Made by a program: the position numbers and the translations under genes. Positions 21,001-32,644 of a DNA stretch of 64,000 nucleotides are shown here, one piece after another (position 1 is the stretch's first letter; every line of letters starts with the position of its first letter). Origin of the DNA: Gonocerus acuteangulatus (Eukaryota; Arthropoda; Insecta; Hemiptera; Coreidae); the NCBI GenBank assembly GCA_946811695.1, contig OX328124.1, positions 34,370,203 to 34,434,202 on the forward strand. The letters are read 5' to 3'. Below the pieces are notes generated by a model. That model was not told the DNA's origin and ran no database searches. It saw only the letters and a list, made by a program, of their open reading frames with translations.

Positions 21001-24000
21001 TGGATGAACAGAAATGCATGTGAAATTTTAAATCCTATAGGCATTAAAATTCATAAATTCAATAATTTACCAGAATGGGAAATGATAAATAAAAGGTAAG
21101 TTCCCAGAACAACACATTATAGTTCTGTTTTTATTTATATTAATATGAATAAGTAAAATATATGATATAAACCTACAATAAAAATCCTTTCTAACAAATT
21201 ATTTGAAAATAGAATACATCTCTCTAAAATTCTTAGTTTTAAAAAATAAAAACCACAATATTTACAAATTTGGGTATAACAAAATACAGATTAAAAATTA
21301 GTCCTTATGTGCCCAAAATGTTAGAATGCAAATAAATAATGATAAAAATTTCACAACAAAATTCAATCACTTGAAGTTACTTATAAATCGAAATACGGTT
21401 TATAAATAAATAAAATAACAAGAATAAAAAAGCTGAGGATCTTATCACATAGTTTACTTGGAGGCAGTTTACATGCAGACTCAGGACCCATGTGCCCATA
21501 TTCGAATTTAAATTGCCTGGTTTATTTATTCATTTTGATATCGGGCCCTCTTTACAACATTCATTTTATGACTATTTTCACTAAAAGCTGGACATTTAGA
21601 GCGACTTTTTCTTGACCTTCCTCTTTTAAGTCAAGAGATAATCAATGTAAAATGAAGACAGTATAAGTTGTCGTGTATGACAACACGAACTGTGAAGACT
21701 GAATAATTCAGCAAAAACATTACTCAGTTATTTCCTTGATCTTCTAATATAAGCATAACAAGCTATTGAAAACATTTTCTATCACATACAATTGTTTTTT
21801 GTTTTTTTTCAGAATAAGATATGTTTATGTTGAATATGAATTAGAGCCTGTAATTCAAAAAACGAGATCACCTCCAATAGAAATCAATGAAAATTTCTGC
21901 CAAACTTCTTTGAAATTGGTAAAAACATTTATAACAAGAAAATTTACGCCCATTGAACTTATAAGTAAGCTGCAAAGCAAGAAATTATCAGTAATGGTAT
22001 GCAATTTTGTATCAATATTTAGTTTGTAGTCATATTTATGTATGTGTGATGTGTGTCTAACACAAATATGACATCAGAAAATGTTTAAATCATGATGTCT
22101 TATCATAATATTCTAGAATAGGTCTATAATCTCTTTATATACTCTCCTTCATTTGGGAAGGATAAGGCCTAAACATCTTTGTTCCATTAACTTTGTAATA
22201 ACCAGCTAATTAAATAATATTTAAAACCAGGCCATTTAGGCTTACTTGGCGCAGCTCTGATATTGTTGTTGTTGGATTTAACAATAAATCTTTGCCATTA
22301 GTTTCGAAAGCTGTATAACTAGTTCTGTCAATATAAAACAACATTGGTACCTACAAGCACATTTACATTTTAGTTTGGATTATGGTAAGCCCCCAGTCCT
22401 AATGAATTGGTTTTACTTGTTTTTACATTACAATTCCCTTGTTAGTTGTGGATATTATATACTGTCAAATTGGGTCACCTTAGTACAGTGTGATGAAATT
22501 GGTACAAACCTATACTGCTAGGATATTTTCATTTAACTGATAAAAAAGGGTCGAACATGGCCCAAAGAGTGCAAACAGACAAATGTATACCTGTATATTT
22601 TTGTGTTCGCTCTCAGACAAATGTATAAACAATACAGGTTTGTACCAATTTCACCACACAAGGGCATAACAACACTTGGGCTATTAACGCCGGGCTATCT
22701 ATATATAGGTTGCCACCCTTTTATAATGCCATGGTTGCTTAACTTCAATGATCAACAAGAACTGATGCTATGGCCGTTGGGCCTTTATCTTGTTATCCGA
22801 ATGTTTCAAGCTGAATTTTGCAAGCTGTTTTGCAGTCAATTTGCATAGCTTTAGTGTTGAGTATATTGTTATACTAGCATCCAAAACCAAAACGCAGTGA
22901 GCTGTTGAATGTTTTCCAAATACAATTTTTCACCACTTAGCCAAATCTATTGACAGTTTAATTCTATTGACATTTAATGAGAATATTAAACTGAAACCAA
23001 TTAAAAAAACGAACTAAATAACAAGTGGCTATAAAAATAACTAATTAAATAACATGTGGCTATAGTTTATTAGGGTGATTTTAGTAATAATGGAACTCTG
23101 CTTTGAAGCTGCTGGGAAAATGTAAAGAGGAGGTGGAAGAAAAAGAAGTTCATGTATTTGGAACACATTTCGATGACTATAATATTTCCAATTTTAAGAA
23201 AACCAAAACAGGGCAAATTCAACTTAAGCAAGACCATTCTGAGGACATTGTTTTATTGGGAACAGCAGCAATTGATCTATCGCCACTCGTGTTTGGAAGC
23301 AGCTGTGTTATTGAATTGGCAGCACTCACATCAAAACGCATTAAAGTAAGTTGCTGTTCCTATTTTAATAGTAACTATCTGATGTTGCCCTTGACTAATG
23401 TATTATAAAAATTTGAGCAAATAGAAAGTTTTTAAATTCTGACCAACTTATTAATATTTCAAGAAACATAACACAGGTTCTCAGTTCCTTGCCATCCATT
23501 AATTCTATAGTACTCTTGAAGGGATCAGATAAATTGTAATCGAAGTCTAAAGTAGACCGAATTGCCTGTACACTTAAGGCTTGGCTGTGCTTTTTATTGT
23601 CTACCTAGCCATGGTCTATATCCATCTATCACAGTTGTCCCCTAGCTTGCCATGTCAAATTACTCAAGATTTCACAACATCGGTTCTGCTCAATATTTTG
23701 CTTTCATTTAAAAGCCTATGTTTTGTATCAAGGATACTTAGAAATACTGACATTTCAAATGTGTACCATTAGCCACAGCTTATCCTATGAAGGACAACAT
23801 TTTGTTTGATATACTGACAGAATTTTTTGTAAGGGTGAAGTTGGTGTCTTTTTTGTATAAATCATCACAATATCATGAAACAAGTTGATTCCATGCAATA
23901 TAAAGACAATACTTTTGTTATTTAAATAGTTAGATATGTTCAAGCTCTACTGACTACTAAAATAGTCCAATTTTGATTAAATTTGATAGCAAACAAAAAA

Positions 24001-27000
24001 AAAAAAAAATACTTTGTTTAAAATAAAATGTTCATTAACAGGTTGACCGCCAGATCCAAACGGAGTCGGAGTAATAGGTTTAATAAATTATATTATCTTG
24101 TTTTTGCTCTTTATGAAAAGGGAAATTTTGTATACATATATACTTTTATATTCCAGAAGGTAAAAACAAAATTCAGTCTTCCAAAGAATTTCTTTATTTT
24201 GCACTAGGCTGTATTTTGTTAGCAAAACTGAATTTTGTTTTTACCTGCTGGAATTAAGCATCCCCAATACCGGAAAACATTGAAAAAAAACTTTTATATG
24301 CTTACTTTTTTTTTTTTTAGCAGAAGGTGTATGAGACTTCCAATAATTTCTTAGCCAATTTCAACGCTCTTACAATACATTCTGATAAAAATACACAATG
24401 GCGGGGAATACTATCTGACAGCTCCTTAATAGACTCTTCCATTACAGTAAGTTAAAATTTCCTAGTTCTCTCTCATCACTCCTACGAATAGGATGGAATA
24501 ATGAATTAAATGTCATTGTTATTTGTGTGTGTATGCTGGATGATAGAAATTAATGTTCAAAATGAAAGAAAAAAAATCTAAAATTCTTATTTTCTGGCAA
24601 AAAGCAACATTTTTAATGCTCTTGCATTTGTCCCCACTCAACCGAGCCTTGAACTCATGCTATGGGAAATGCAGCAAAGACAATGCCAGACCTAGAGCTT
24701 GGAGTCTTGGAGCAAGGACTGATTCATCGGCATTAAAAATGGGGCTAAGTCCCCAGAAATATTTTATATGAAAATAAACAAATGTCAAAATTTAAAAAGT
24801 TTGTTTTTCTCATTGTGTCGTCTTATCCTCTATTAGGAAACAAATTATTTTCAAAGTTTTTAGGTGGTTTGTTTTAATCTCCACTCCTAATGGACGAATT
24901 ATGCTTATCTTTTGAAATACATATTTCTCTTCATTTGCATCTAGAAGATAGGAATAGTAAACATTTGACAACATTTTTCAAAAATTCTTTCACAAGTGCA
25001 AACTCAATTACTGCATTCCTTCACAAAGCGCTAAAAAATCACTTAGACAATAAATTTTATATTAATTTAAAAATTAACATATCTTTGGTTTGATCTCGAA
25101 ACTCGGTCGGAAAGGGTAGTAACTTTTCTTTCTTTTTTTTTTCTCTCTCTCTCTTTCAGTGTTCTGCAAAAATTTCATATTTACTAAAAATTAATTCTCT
25201 GGATGACTTGGAAGTTGACAGCACTTACTCCAGAGCCTTGGCTTTTATTTTTGACAGTGATGTTGCCACTTCAATCTTAAAGGTACGAAATGTGTCTCAA
25301 AGGTAAGTGAATGTATGTGCAGTTTATTAGTAGGAATATGTAACGTTGATTTCAACATTCCTAATAAGTAATCATTTTTGGAGATCTTCTCGAAAATCAA
25401 CCCTAGCTAAGCAATTCTCCTAGGGCTCTCCTGGCTCAGACATTTCATTGTACAAGATGATTTTTCAAGCATTATTCTTGTTTCCAATATATTCCAATAT
25501 GTTTAAAATTAATTTATTTGAGTATACATAGAAATTTATTACTAATTTGGTGAAATTATTGAAAATAACAATACAAAAGAAAAAATAATCAATTTTTTTA
25601 ATTTTTTTTTTTAATCCCACGTGATGAGTTTGAATCCTTCTTTAAGCACCACATGTTGCTCATCAAGTCCTTAAATCTCGACTGAGAGTGCCATACGGAT
25701 GAAACTTGTATACATAGTTTTTTCTTTTTAAAAAATGTTTACATTTGAAAAAAAAAACATATTCCAACAGTCTGACCAGTCTCAAGAAATCTCAAATTAC
25801 CATACAATCTGACAGAATTACTTTCCGATGGCAGCTCAATACATTGATGAACTTATTAAATACCTAATAGACTCAAATTTATACAAGAATGTTTAAAAAA
25901 AAGAAAATATAACTGAAGCCATTTAGTGATGTAGATTTGGTATCATTGACCTGAGTACAATTAAATAACTCATCCAGAACACAAATGAACATTCAATGAA
26001 ACAAAGGTTCAATTTTTACTTTATTTATTCCCACACAGAATAACTAATTATAAAGAAAACATTGAATAATCAAAATGATGTAAAACTTAAATAAAATAAA
26101 TAACTCTTTTTCAAATATGACAAAACTGCAAATATAGTTAAAGTTAAACATAATTAGGCTTTATCAATGTTTTGTAAAAATGAATAATTAAAGATTGTAT
26201 AGTCAGATGTGTATGAAAGCTTTGAAAGAAGCTGAAGCGAGGCTTGAAATGCATCAAACAAAATAAAACAGATTTTTTTTTTCACTTATTTAATTTAGAA
26301 GGGTAAAGAAAGAAACATCTTTAGTGATCAGTTTAGCAAATTTATAATATATGTATGAAAGCTGGTTTAAATATGCAATATGATTGCAGAAAAGTTGTAT
26401 TTCTAAAGACGTTAACAGAATCTGATGTTTACCTAAAGGGGTTTACTTTTTCTTTGAGCTATTTTTACTTTAGTTATTGCTTCGGTTTATGTATGTTGAA
26501 GGTTAGGGTGGGGAAGGATCAATGGATTCTTGAAGTACTAGCAGCAGATGCTCCCCGAATTTGTTTAATCATTAAATTATAATTGCAATGTTTCGAACCT
26601 GTTGTTAGACAAGTTCAAAATGTCGCAATTACAACTTAGTTGTTTAAACAAATTTGGGGAGCATATCCTGCTAATACTTCAACCTTTGTTTATGTTTATA
26701 TTTATTTCTTATTCTTCATAAAAATTAAGCACTTGAAAATCAAACAAATCATTTTATAGTCTGATACAAAAAGTAAAAATTTTAAATCAATCATGTCAGC
26801 TAAAAAGTCATAAACATTAGTTCAAATATTAAAATATAAGCATTGATCATCCTTCTTGACAATAATAATTAAATAATAACGTTCTAGGCCTTATGGAAAT
26901 ACAATGAAGTATCATTGGGTATGAAAGAATTCACTGTACCTTTTGTACCCTTCAGGAGCACAAAGAAAATTCATGGAGAGTATTTCTCAAATTTGTCTCT

Positions 27001-30000
27001 TGAAAAAAATAAGGATATTACTCAAACATTAGTTGATTGGGGCCTTCGTGATACCTTATCCATACCTAGTGGTTCCTCTCAAGTGAACTATTATGATTCT
27101 TCAAGTAGCAGCTTAGAAGCATCTGAGCATCTTAATGAGCAAGTTGATAATTATATTACAGGTATCATATCAATGGGATAAAAATTTTAGATTATCTACT
27201 AGCAATACACTTTATCATTATTTTTTTGTCACCATAAATTTTTAATTATATTCAGAGTACTCGAATCATGTTCTGGAGGACCTGAATCAAAACTTGGGTT
27301 GGAGTTGGGGCCTCACCCAGCCGTAGGTCCACCAGGGGGACAGTAAATCAGGCAGCCGGAGCGCAGCACTGGCTATACTATCTCTCTAGTGTGTCAAGGG
27401 ATAGGGATAGGATATGGTTTTAGGGGCGATAAACATTTAGGTTATAAGCCCTTTTAGTGTGTCAAGAATCAGATACCTTTACAGTATCTGTCTCTCTGGG
27501 CCCTCATGGGCTGTTATAGGACTGATTTTTGATTTTAGAATGCATAAGCCTTATTCTGGCTAGAAAAGGTAGGTAAATAACCCTTCCTAAAAATATGTGT
27601 TCCTTATAAATGGAAGTTAAACGATTAAATAAATAATATTGTTGTCAGGAATGACCTTGGAAGAGTAAGGGGGAATCAGAAAAATTGACTTTTTTAAATT
27701 TTATTTCCTGATTCATAAAAATGTAGGTAACATGACACTTTGCCTTGTTTCTCTGGTTTGCCTTTAGTTCTCTCACAGTTTCAAGTAAAAGTGAATAGCA
27801 GCATCATCATGAAAAAATCAATGTCCTATTTCAAGGGTGAATCCCGGTTCTGCAATGTCCCCATAAGCATTTTGTTACCCATAAATCACTCGTAAAAAAT
27901 ATAATTAAAACATTGAATTTCAATCCCATACTTTTTCAAGCACATTTATGAATCAGCATTCCATAGAGTAAACATTTGCTATCCCAAAGCACTTCTAGAA
28001 CTTTGACTTTGATTTCCCAACATCCGGAATTTGTGATTCACCCTTACTCTTCCAAGTTACTGATATTAAAAACTGCCCTAATACTATCCAAGGGAAAACA
28101 TCTGCCCGGCAGAGCACAAAACTTACCATAACATCTACCTATAGGTGTAAGGCGAAGAAAATAACCAGGTAGTGCTCAGGCACTGCCTACAGCCCATGTG
28201 GGGGAGGCCTAACTCCCCTCTGGCCAGACCTCTTCTGGTTCTTTTGTTTGCGGTCGGACTATAGTCTCATTCATAAGGTCATGAATCTTTGACATACTCT
28301 TATCATCTCATATTTAAACTTTCACACTAAATTTTTATAATTTCCAATATTTCAGGATTTTTGATAGACTGTATAGAATACAGTATAATAATGGTTGAAG
28401 CTTTGGCTGGCCAAGTTTTCTATAAAGTTCTTGAGCAGCTAATGAAAATATCTGTTGACAAAGGAAGGGTGATGTATAGTTCTGAGCTGTTATATAAAGA
28501 GGTATAGAGTTTTAGTATTAGTAGTGTTTGCTTTTTCGAATAATATTTTACAATTCTTATATAATAAAAGTACAGTAAAATCATTAATTATGAAGATTAT
28601 GCAGATTCTGATACAATTATTTCTGGTAGTCGGTTCAGGCAGTCAAGCACCCAAAAAAAAAAAAATTACTTCTGGTAATATACTTTGCATTAAACACAGA
28701 AATTTTGGGTTTTAACAGTAGTTAATAAAGGTATCTGTAATAAAATGCCGGTTTCTCAATAATTACATGCATATTTGTATGACTAAGGAAAAGCTTTTTC
28801 TTTCACAACAATTTTTATTTGATTGTCTGGAAAGGTGGTAGAGATTTTGAAATAAGGTTTAATCTTAGTTTTTTCAACTTGGGAGCAAGGTTAGCCCAGT
28901 GGTAGAGCACTTGACTAATGTACCGGAAGACCGGAGTTCAAAACTGACCGGAGGCCCACTGGAGATATTTTTTTTTTAAGGCGCACCGACAACTGGGCCA
29001 TTAGCGCCGACATCCATGGTGCAGCAAGGAACCTTCCCATGTATGTGTTTTAGGCCCTGGGATGAGAAAAATTCCTGCGGCCGGAGGAAATCAGAGCCCC
29101 ATCTCCTACATGAGAATCTAAGGCGTTAGCCACTAGGCCACAGGGAGATCCACTGAAGATATTATCTTCTCTTGTGTTGTCGTTGGAGGGTTGGATTCGG
29201 GGTCACAGGTTGTCTCTAGCCCCACCTGGCCTTTAACTAATTTATTAACCCTTAGAATGCTGCAAGTTAACCTGGCTTACCAATCCTTTAGTGTGGCATA
29301 CTTTTCAGAGCGTTGTACATTTATTTTCCTCTCCTCCTTTTTGGACCGGAATATTGACCAGCAGTAGCAGACTTAAAAATATTTACACTATTTAAAAATA
29401 TAGATGATTTCTCCAACTGTTTCGATCTACAATCATTTTCATAAGTTATTTTTAATTTAGTAATTTTTTAGTACATGGTACTGGTTAAGAAAGGAAATGA
29501 GTACAATGTTGCCTTGCATTCCTTGCAAAATATTTCTAAAGCATTTTTGGAAACATTAGGAAGGAAATATCAAAAGAACTCTGGGAAGGGTGAGATACAG
29601 CCCCTTAGATGAAGGTCATTGCTCATCTTCCAGCTAGGTGTAGTAAGAAGGACACCTGAATGAATTCAAGTGGTGAAACAGAGAACTATTAATTCCTCTA
29701 GAAACCCCAAGATAGAGCCAAGAATAGAACGTCTCTACAAGTCATCTGCAATCAACACTATAACTTGTAATATAGGGAGATCTGCCAACAAGTCAGCAGC
29801 ACCAGGAGCACTGAATTCTTCAACTTGAGGAGAATGCATCCTCACCCAGGACATGGCTTCCCTCGACTAGTACAGCAGTCAATCACACTCAAGACCACAC
29901 TATCTCCCAGGTGTGCTGTATAGTCAAGATATCTGCCTCTCTGACCCTTGTGGCCTGTTACAGGACTAATTTTTTTTTTCTTTCAATTTATAATGAATAC

Positions 30001-32031
30001 AAAGACTTTTTTTTTTATATACCAGTTAAAACATTGAAGATGAAAACAATATAACCAAAGATAGCCTTTGTATTCATAATAAATTGCTAGAACTAAGATA
30101 AAACAATATTTCAAAATCCCTACGATCTTTCTCGCACGTTTCTCAAAAACGGCTAAAATTGCCTTGAAAGTGCTTTCATTCAATCCTTCCTCACAACTTA
30201 CCTGAAAAAAGTGATGACATTTTTTTTATAGCATAAGAAATAATAAAATGAAAAATAAATCAAAACATAAACTGGTTAAGGGCGCCATACTTTAGGACAG
30301 TGCCCAAGCAGTCCCTAAAAGCTGAAAATATACGCCACTCGGCTGTACCGTGGCATGGAGAGAATATTTTCTTCACCAAAGCTGAGTGGTCCGAGGGACT
30401 GCTCAGGCATGACAGAAGGTTAACATTATATAGCCTAGTTTCATTGCAAGAATAAACAAAACTGAAGCTGTTTGTGGAACGTTTATATTCTGGTCAAGAG
30501 ATGTTGTTCAGATAAACTCCCACTAATAACAGACAGAAATAGGCTTTTTTGCCTTAGTGCACCTTTCCCTGTATTCTAAGATATTTTATGCTGAGTGACG
30601 TACTTGGCTAGTAAAAACAAATTTAAAAAGTAAACTTCTTTATATTCTTTGCAGTTGTGCTTGATTAAAGCATCTCCCACAGAGCAGACTTTTATTATGT
30701 ATTGTATAATTGCTGGGATATTAATACACTTTTTTTCAAAATTTAATCTGCCACCTAAATTTTCTAGTTGCTTATTTCTCTCCTAATTAAGTTTCATTTC
30801 AGCTGCTTCCAAGACATCACTTGGACAGATAATCATTTTTATTTTTGTAAATATAATTTTAAGTCAATAGATTTTTATTTAGAGTCTTCAATGCTAAATG
30901 TAATTCTCTCTTGTTAAATAAACAAATCCATATATTTAACCCATTTTCTTCAATATTGCAGTTCAATACTATATTATTCCATAAAAAAAACCTCCCTCTA
31001 GTAATGAACACTCTTTGTGTGCACTAAGAATAAGCTTGGTTATTAAGTTTGTTTTTTTTTTTAAATTAAGCTATCGTCACTTCATTAAATTATGTATGTG
31101 TTTTAGGCTCAGTACATTTGTTTTTAAAATGGTTAACATTATGCTTTAATCTTTCTCAATCAGCACAACATATTTATTCATATTCTTTTTTATAAATCAG
31201 AGATTATATAATGTTTTCAAACATTTTGGAGGACTTTATTGCATCACAATGAGGAAAACTCCTTCTGAAATATTAAAAAAGAAAGCTACATACATCAAAG
31301 GATCTATACCAGTACCGGCTCATCAAGTAAGCTACTCTCATTTATTGTTCAGAAAGGAATTTGTTAGTTTTTTCTCTTCAGATTCAACAAGTTATTAATC
31401 AATTACGCGGGTGAGCCTGAATCAGTGGCAGGACACTACACACAGGGCACGCACTGAAAGATTTCATCATCTAGTATTGTTGTTCAAGGGCCCGATTCTA
31501 GGTCCCATACTCTCCTTGGGTCCACACAGCCTTCAATGGGCACCTAGAACGGAAATCAGGCTGCCAGTGTGCTCCCAAGAATCAGATGTATTGCTCTGTA
31601 AAAATATCAGAACTGATTATTTTTTTTTTTTTATCTAAATCATTTATGAGGAAAAATTAGCTAAATGCAATTTTATTTTTTTTTTTTATTTGAATATAAA
31701 TTTTCCTTAAAAATGCAATTGTAATTTCATAACTTCTCGTAAAACTTGAACATTTATTGAATGAATATATGATGAAGAAGATTAATCCAATATTTTCGAA
31801 TGTTATTAATTATAGATTTTTATGAAAATATCTATTTGAATTCTGTCAATGTTTCAGTTACTCTGTAGTATACCAAAATTACAGAGGTCAAAATCAATGC
31901 TTCCTGTCATTCAAAACAATCTTTTACCAACGCCTAATGAGTTAATGAGTTTTGATATAGAATTCGGATTACCACTATGTTTAAACTTACAGCAACAAAG
32001 ATGGAGAAGTCAAGTGTCAGATTTTCAAAAG
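11505..32031 (+). CDS. CFAP92: CFAP92/KIAA1257-type gene, thirteen internal exons
   Basis: Thirteen exons with AG/GT borders and fully matching phases: 11505-11707, 14850-15025, 17560-17802, 19486-19673, 20930-21095, 21813-21996, 23109-23345, 24321-24446, 25160-25282, 26888-27161, 28356-28501, 31201-31326, 31858-32031 (2366 nt, about 788 residues). The order of conserved segments (DUF4550-like N-terminal block, C2-like block, then a C-terminal block with GFLIDCIEYSIIMVEALAGQ, an MYSSELLYKERLY segment, and NLLPTPNELMSFDIEFGLPL) matches what I know of KIAA1257/CFAP92, a cilia- and flagella-associated protein of poorly known function. The first exon (incoming phase 1) and the last exon (incoming phase 0) were not found. 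Introns are full of repeats. The family call is from memory of the family and should be tested by search; the exon model itself is strong. Confidence 0.7.
11746..12487. repeat. 742-bp near-perfect palindrome
   Basis: Arms 11746-12098 and 12135-12487 are both 353 bp and are reverse complements with only scattered mismatches seen (for example near 12050/12173). The spacer is 36 bp. No open frame, terminal motif or target duplication is evident. It lies in the first recognised intron of the CFAP92-like gene, 38 bp after the donor at 11708. Confidence 0.95.
12640..12905 (+). other. Open stretch of unknown origin
   Basis: An open plus-strand frame from about 12650 to a stop at 12903-12905, with protein-like composition (ITLEDKLIALLTTLLHCK, then DDTFWVCDPKRCNLDG). 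Past the stop the same frame goes on with TTLFTTFKKEVTTVF. It is not recognised and does not fit the phases of the surrounding exons. It may be an old transposon protein. Confidence 0.3.
12983..13690 (+). repeat. Tandem ~120-bp repeats between two ~78-bp direct repeats
   Basis: Four units of about 120 bp begin near 13108, 13233, 13351 and 13472, each with an 'AAGACC...GTGCCAAGTTTGG' core, 'CAAAATCGGTCAAACGGTG' and 'GGAACAAACA..CAGACAGACAG'. They are bracketed by two copies (12983-13062, 13613-13690) of a block containing TTCATTTGATACCCCACAT. Units of this type are common in arthropod repeats and LINE tails. Confidence 0.75.
13691..14105 (+). repeat. Repeat with (GTGA)n and shared border motif
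   Basis: Contains a GTGA-type microsatellite at about 13855-13890 followed by a conserved-looking stretch to 14105. GGCAGGAACTTGGCCT at about 14089-14105 also occurs in the right arm of the palindrome (about 12443-12460), linking the two regions. Probably a transposon 3' end of unclear class. Confidence 0.45.
14106..14849. other. Intron sequence, no feature recognised
   Basis: A CpG-bearing start (14100-14280) followed by AT-rich sequence. Nothing identified. Confidence 0.4.
15060..15160 (+). mobile_element. SINE with tRNA-like head (type B)
   Basis: TCTCCTTGTGGCACTGTGGC, then TTCTCATGCGGGAGATGTAGG, corresponds to a tRNA-like A-box half, arm and (degenerate) B box. The same head occurs on the minus strand at 28969-29149. 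The body further right, to about 15600, is not defined; it holds a 13-G run near 15270 and a T-rich end at about 15570-15605. Confidence 0.55.
15946..16400 (+). repeat. (GTGC)n microsatellite and diverged ~135-bp tandem units
   Basis: A GTGC-type microsatellite at 15946-15982 is followed by about three diverged units (near 16010, 16152 and 16290) sharing 'GGGGGTTTAC', 'CAGCCGT', 'CGGTATTCGT.GTGGTAAT' and 'AAAAATAAACTAAATC'. Confidence 0.65.
16989..17435. mobile_element. hAT-type MITE with perfect 8-bp target duplication
   Basis: 447 bp. The termini CAGGGCCGCCACAT and its reverse complement are perfect for 14 bp. The flanks are TTTATTAG on both sides (16981-16988 and 17436-17443). A CAGGG(C) terminus with an 8-bp duplication is the hAT signature. 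The interior is GC-rich at both ends (CCCGGGCCCGG) and has no open frame, so it is non-autonomous. It lies about 125 bp upstream of the exon at 17560. Confidence 0.9.
17803..18699. other. Intron sequence, nothing recognised
   Basis: AT-rich, no repeat structure or coding character seen. Confidence 0.4.
18700..19100 (+). mobile_element. 5'-truncated LINE tail with A/T-rich end
   Basis: A frame ending at 18961 reads ICVSCNEPISVRHIFESC (a zinc-like motif, compare HILTEC in the ORF2 at 7290-10967) and ends in FLKKSKLYTEI, the C-terminus of an I-type ORF2. It is followed directly by an A-rich (AAAT)n tract to about 19100. Only the last about 80 residues are present. Confidence 0.8.
20061..20740 (+). 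repeat. Minisatellite, 17 units of exactly 40 bp
   Basis: Units start every 40 bp from 20061 to 20701 with no length change. The consensus begins GTGTTCAGGTATGCATTGTT and ends in a CCTCTTCCTNAG-like stretch. The array lies in the intron between exons 19486-19673 and 20930-21095. Each unit carries a pyrimidine-rich AG followed 8 nt later by CAG|GTATG. Confidence 0.95.
20930..23345 (+). CDS. CFAP92-like exons 5-7: C2-like block
   Basis: Exons 20930-21095, 21813-21996 and 23109-23345 encode a block with ILNPIGIKIHKFNNLPEW, YVYVEYELEP, and near its end LLGTAAIDLSPLVFG. The strand pattern and the 'A.IDLSPL' ending resemble a C2-type beta sandwich. The exact domain class needs a profile search. 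Confidence 0.55.
26530..26682. repeat. Short inverted repeat, MITE-like
   Basis: About 38-bp arms (26530-26567 and 26644-26682) with mismatches; GAAGTACTAGCAGCAGATGC faces GCATATCCTGCTAATACTTC. No target duplication was determined. Confidence 0.6.
27241..27535 (+). mobile_element. SINE (type A body) with a nested insertion
   Basis: Body with CAGGCAGCCGG, AGCACTGGC, TATCTCTCTAGTGTGTCAAG and AATCAGATACC, ending in TAGGACTGATTTTT. A ~65-bp piece is inserted inside, flanked by TAGTGTGTCAAG twice (a 12-bp direct repeat), and carries a SINE tail in reverse. Other copies are at 28881-29230, 31411-31635 and, on the minus strand, 42385-42660. Confidence 0.7.
27540..27615 (+). mobile_element. SINE 3' fragment (type C body)
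   Basis: GCATAAGCCTTATTCTGGCT and the following sequence match the body of the SINE at 49453-49650 (GCCATCAGCCCTATCCTGGC). Only the 3' part is present. Confidence 0.5.
27656..28056. mobile_element. MITE with ~28-bp terminal inverted repeats
   Basis: 401 bp. The left end CTTGGAAGAGTAAGGGGGAA is the reverse complement (one mismatch) of the right end TTCACCCTTACTCTTCCAAG, and similarity continues for about 28 bp. No clear target duplication, so the superfamily is open. Confidence 0.75.
28356..32031 (+). CDS. CFAP92-like exons 11-13: conserved C-terminal block
   Basis: Exons 28356-28501, 31201-31326 and 31858-32031. This is the most family-like portion: an EALAGQVFYKVLEQL helix, the MYSSELLYKERLYNVF segment, IKGSIPVPAHQLLCSIPKLQ, and LLPTPNELMSFDIEFGLPL. 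No stop codon is reached: the last exon ends at a good donor (AAG then gtaatt). Confidence 0.65.
28881..29230 (+). mobile_element. SINE (type A, tRNA-like head) with nested SINE
   Basis: A tRNA-like head at 28881-28950: A-box-like TTAGCCCAGTGGTAGAGCAC and B-box-like GGAGTTCAAAAC. A second SINE (28969-29149, minus strand) has split the copy. The target duplication is CCACTGGAGATAT (28956-28968) and CCACTGAAGATAT (29150-29162). The type A body resumes at 29150. It is a SINE rather than a tRNA gene because the head is degenerate and shared by several copies. Confidence 0.75.
28969..29149 (-). mobile_element. Nested SINE (type B, tRNA-like head)
   Basis: On the minus strand: head GATCTCCCTGTGGCCTAGTG with GGCTAACGCCTTAGATTCTC, body with GGAAGGTTCCTTGCTGCACC, and tail GGCGCTAATGGCCCAGTTGT before a poly(A) (T run at the left end). 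The tail resembles that of the 5S-derived SINE at 61306-61550. Confidence 0.75.
29860..29975 (+). mobile_element. SINE type A tail fragment
   Basis: CACACTATCTCCCAGGTGTG and then ATATCTGCCTCTCTGACCCT match the 3' half of the type A body; a T run follows. The 600 bp to the left (29231-29859) is unassigned. Confidence 0.5.
31411..31635 (+). mobile_element. SINE type A fragment
   Basis: ATCAGGCTGCCAGTGTGCTC and CCAAGAATCAGATGTATTGC are type A body segments, followed by a T run at about 31620. The tRNA-like head is missing or unrecognisable. Confidence 0.55.
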
Positions 32032-32093
32032 GTAATTAATTTCATCATCAACTGTATGAACATTTTTAAATATTTTTTTTATTAACATTTTAA

Positions 32094-32600
32094 TCCCTTA
32101 ACGGGCAAGGGCTGATTAAGCGGCGGCTGCTTGCTGAACTTAAAAAATGACGCGAGTGAGGCGGAATTGGTTCCAATGCTTCCTGCTAGATGCCGGGGTG
32201 TGCCAAAAAATAGTATTTGGAGGTCTTGGGCCCAAGGAGCCGAGATATGACGAAGTTGACCGATTAAGCAGTCCTTGCCCATTCCCGCACCCCGACCGGT
32301 CAGTCTTGTATCAGCGTTGGTCGTGCATTATTGGCTCTCTGGATCACTCAACTTATCCGGAAATCGTTTCAAAGTATGTAATAATTATTTTATACATTCT
32401 AGATTAGGAATTAATTGATTTTAATTGAAATAAGTATATCGCTTACATGTTATTCATTAATTCGTCTCATAAGTACCTTACTCTCGTGAGACTGGAAGGA
32501 AAAAATACTTTTTTTTGGCATTCCTAATGAAATGTTTTTCTCAATTCTGTCTGAAATGATATCGTGGGCTAGCATTATACTATTATTATAAATTATTCAG

Positions 32601-32644
<44 letters not shown>

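Noticed and set aside
28881..28950. tRNA gene
   Set aside because: A and B boxes are degenerate and the same head recurs with a SINE body (42385-42660).
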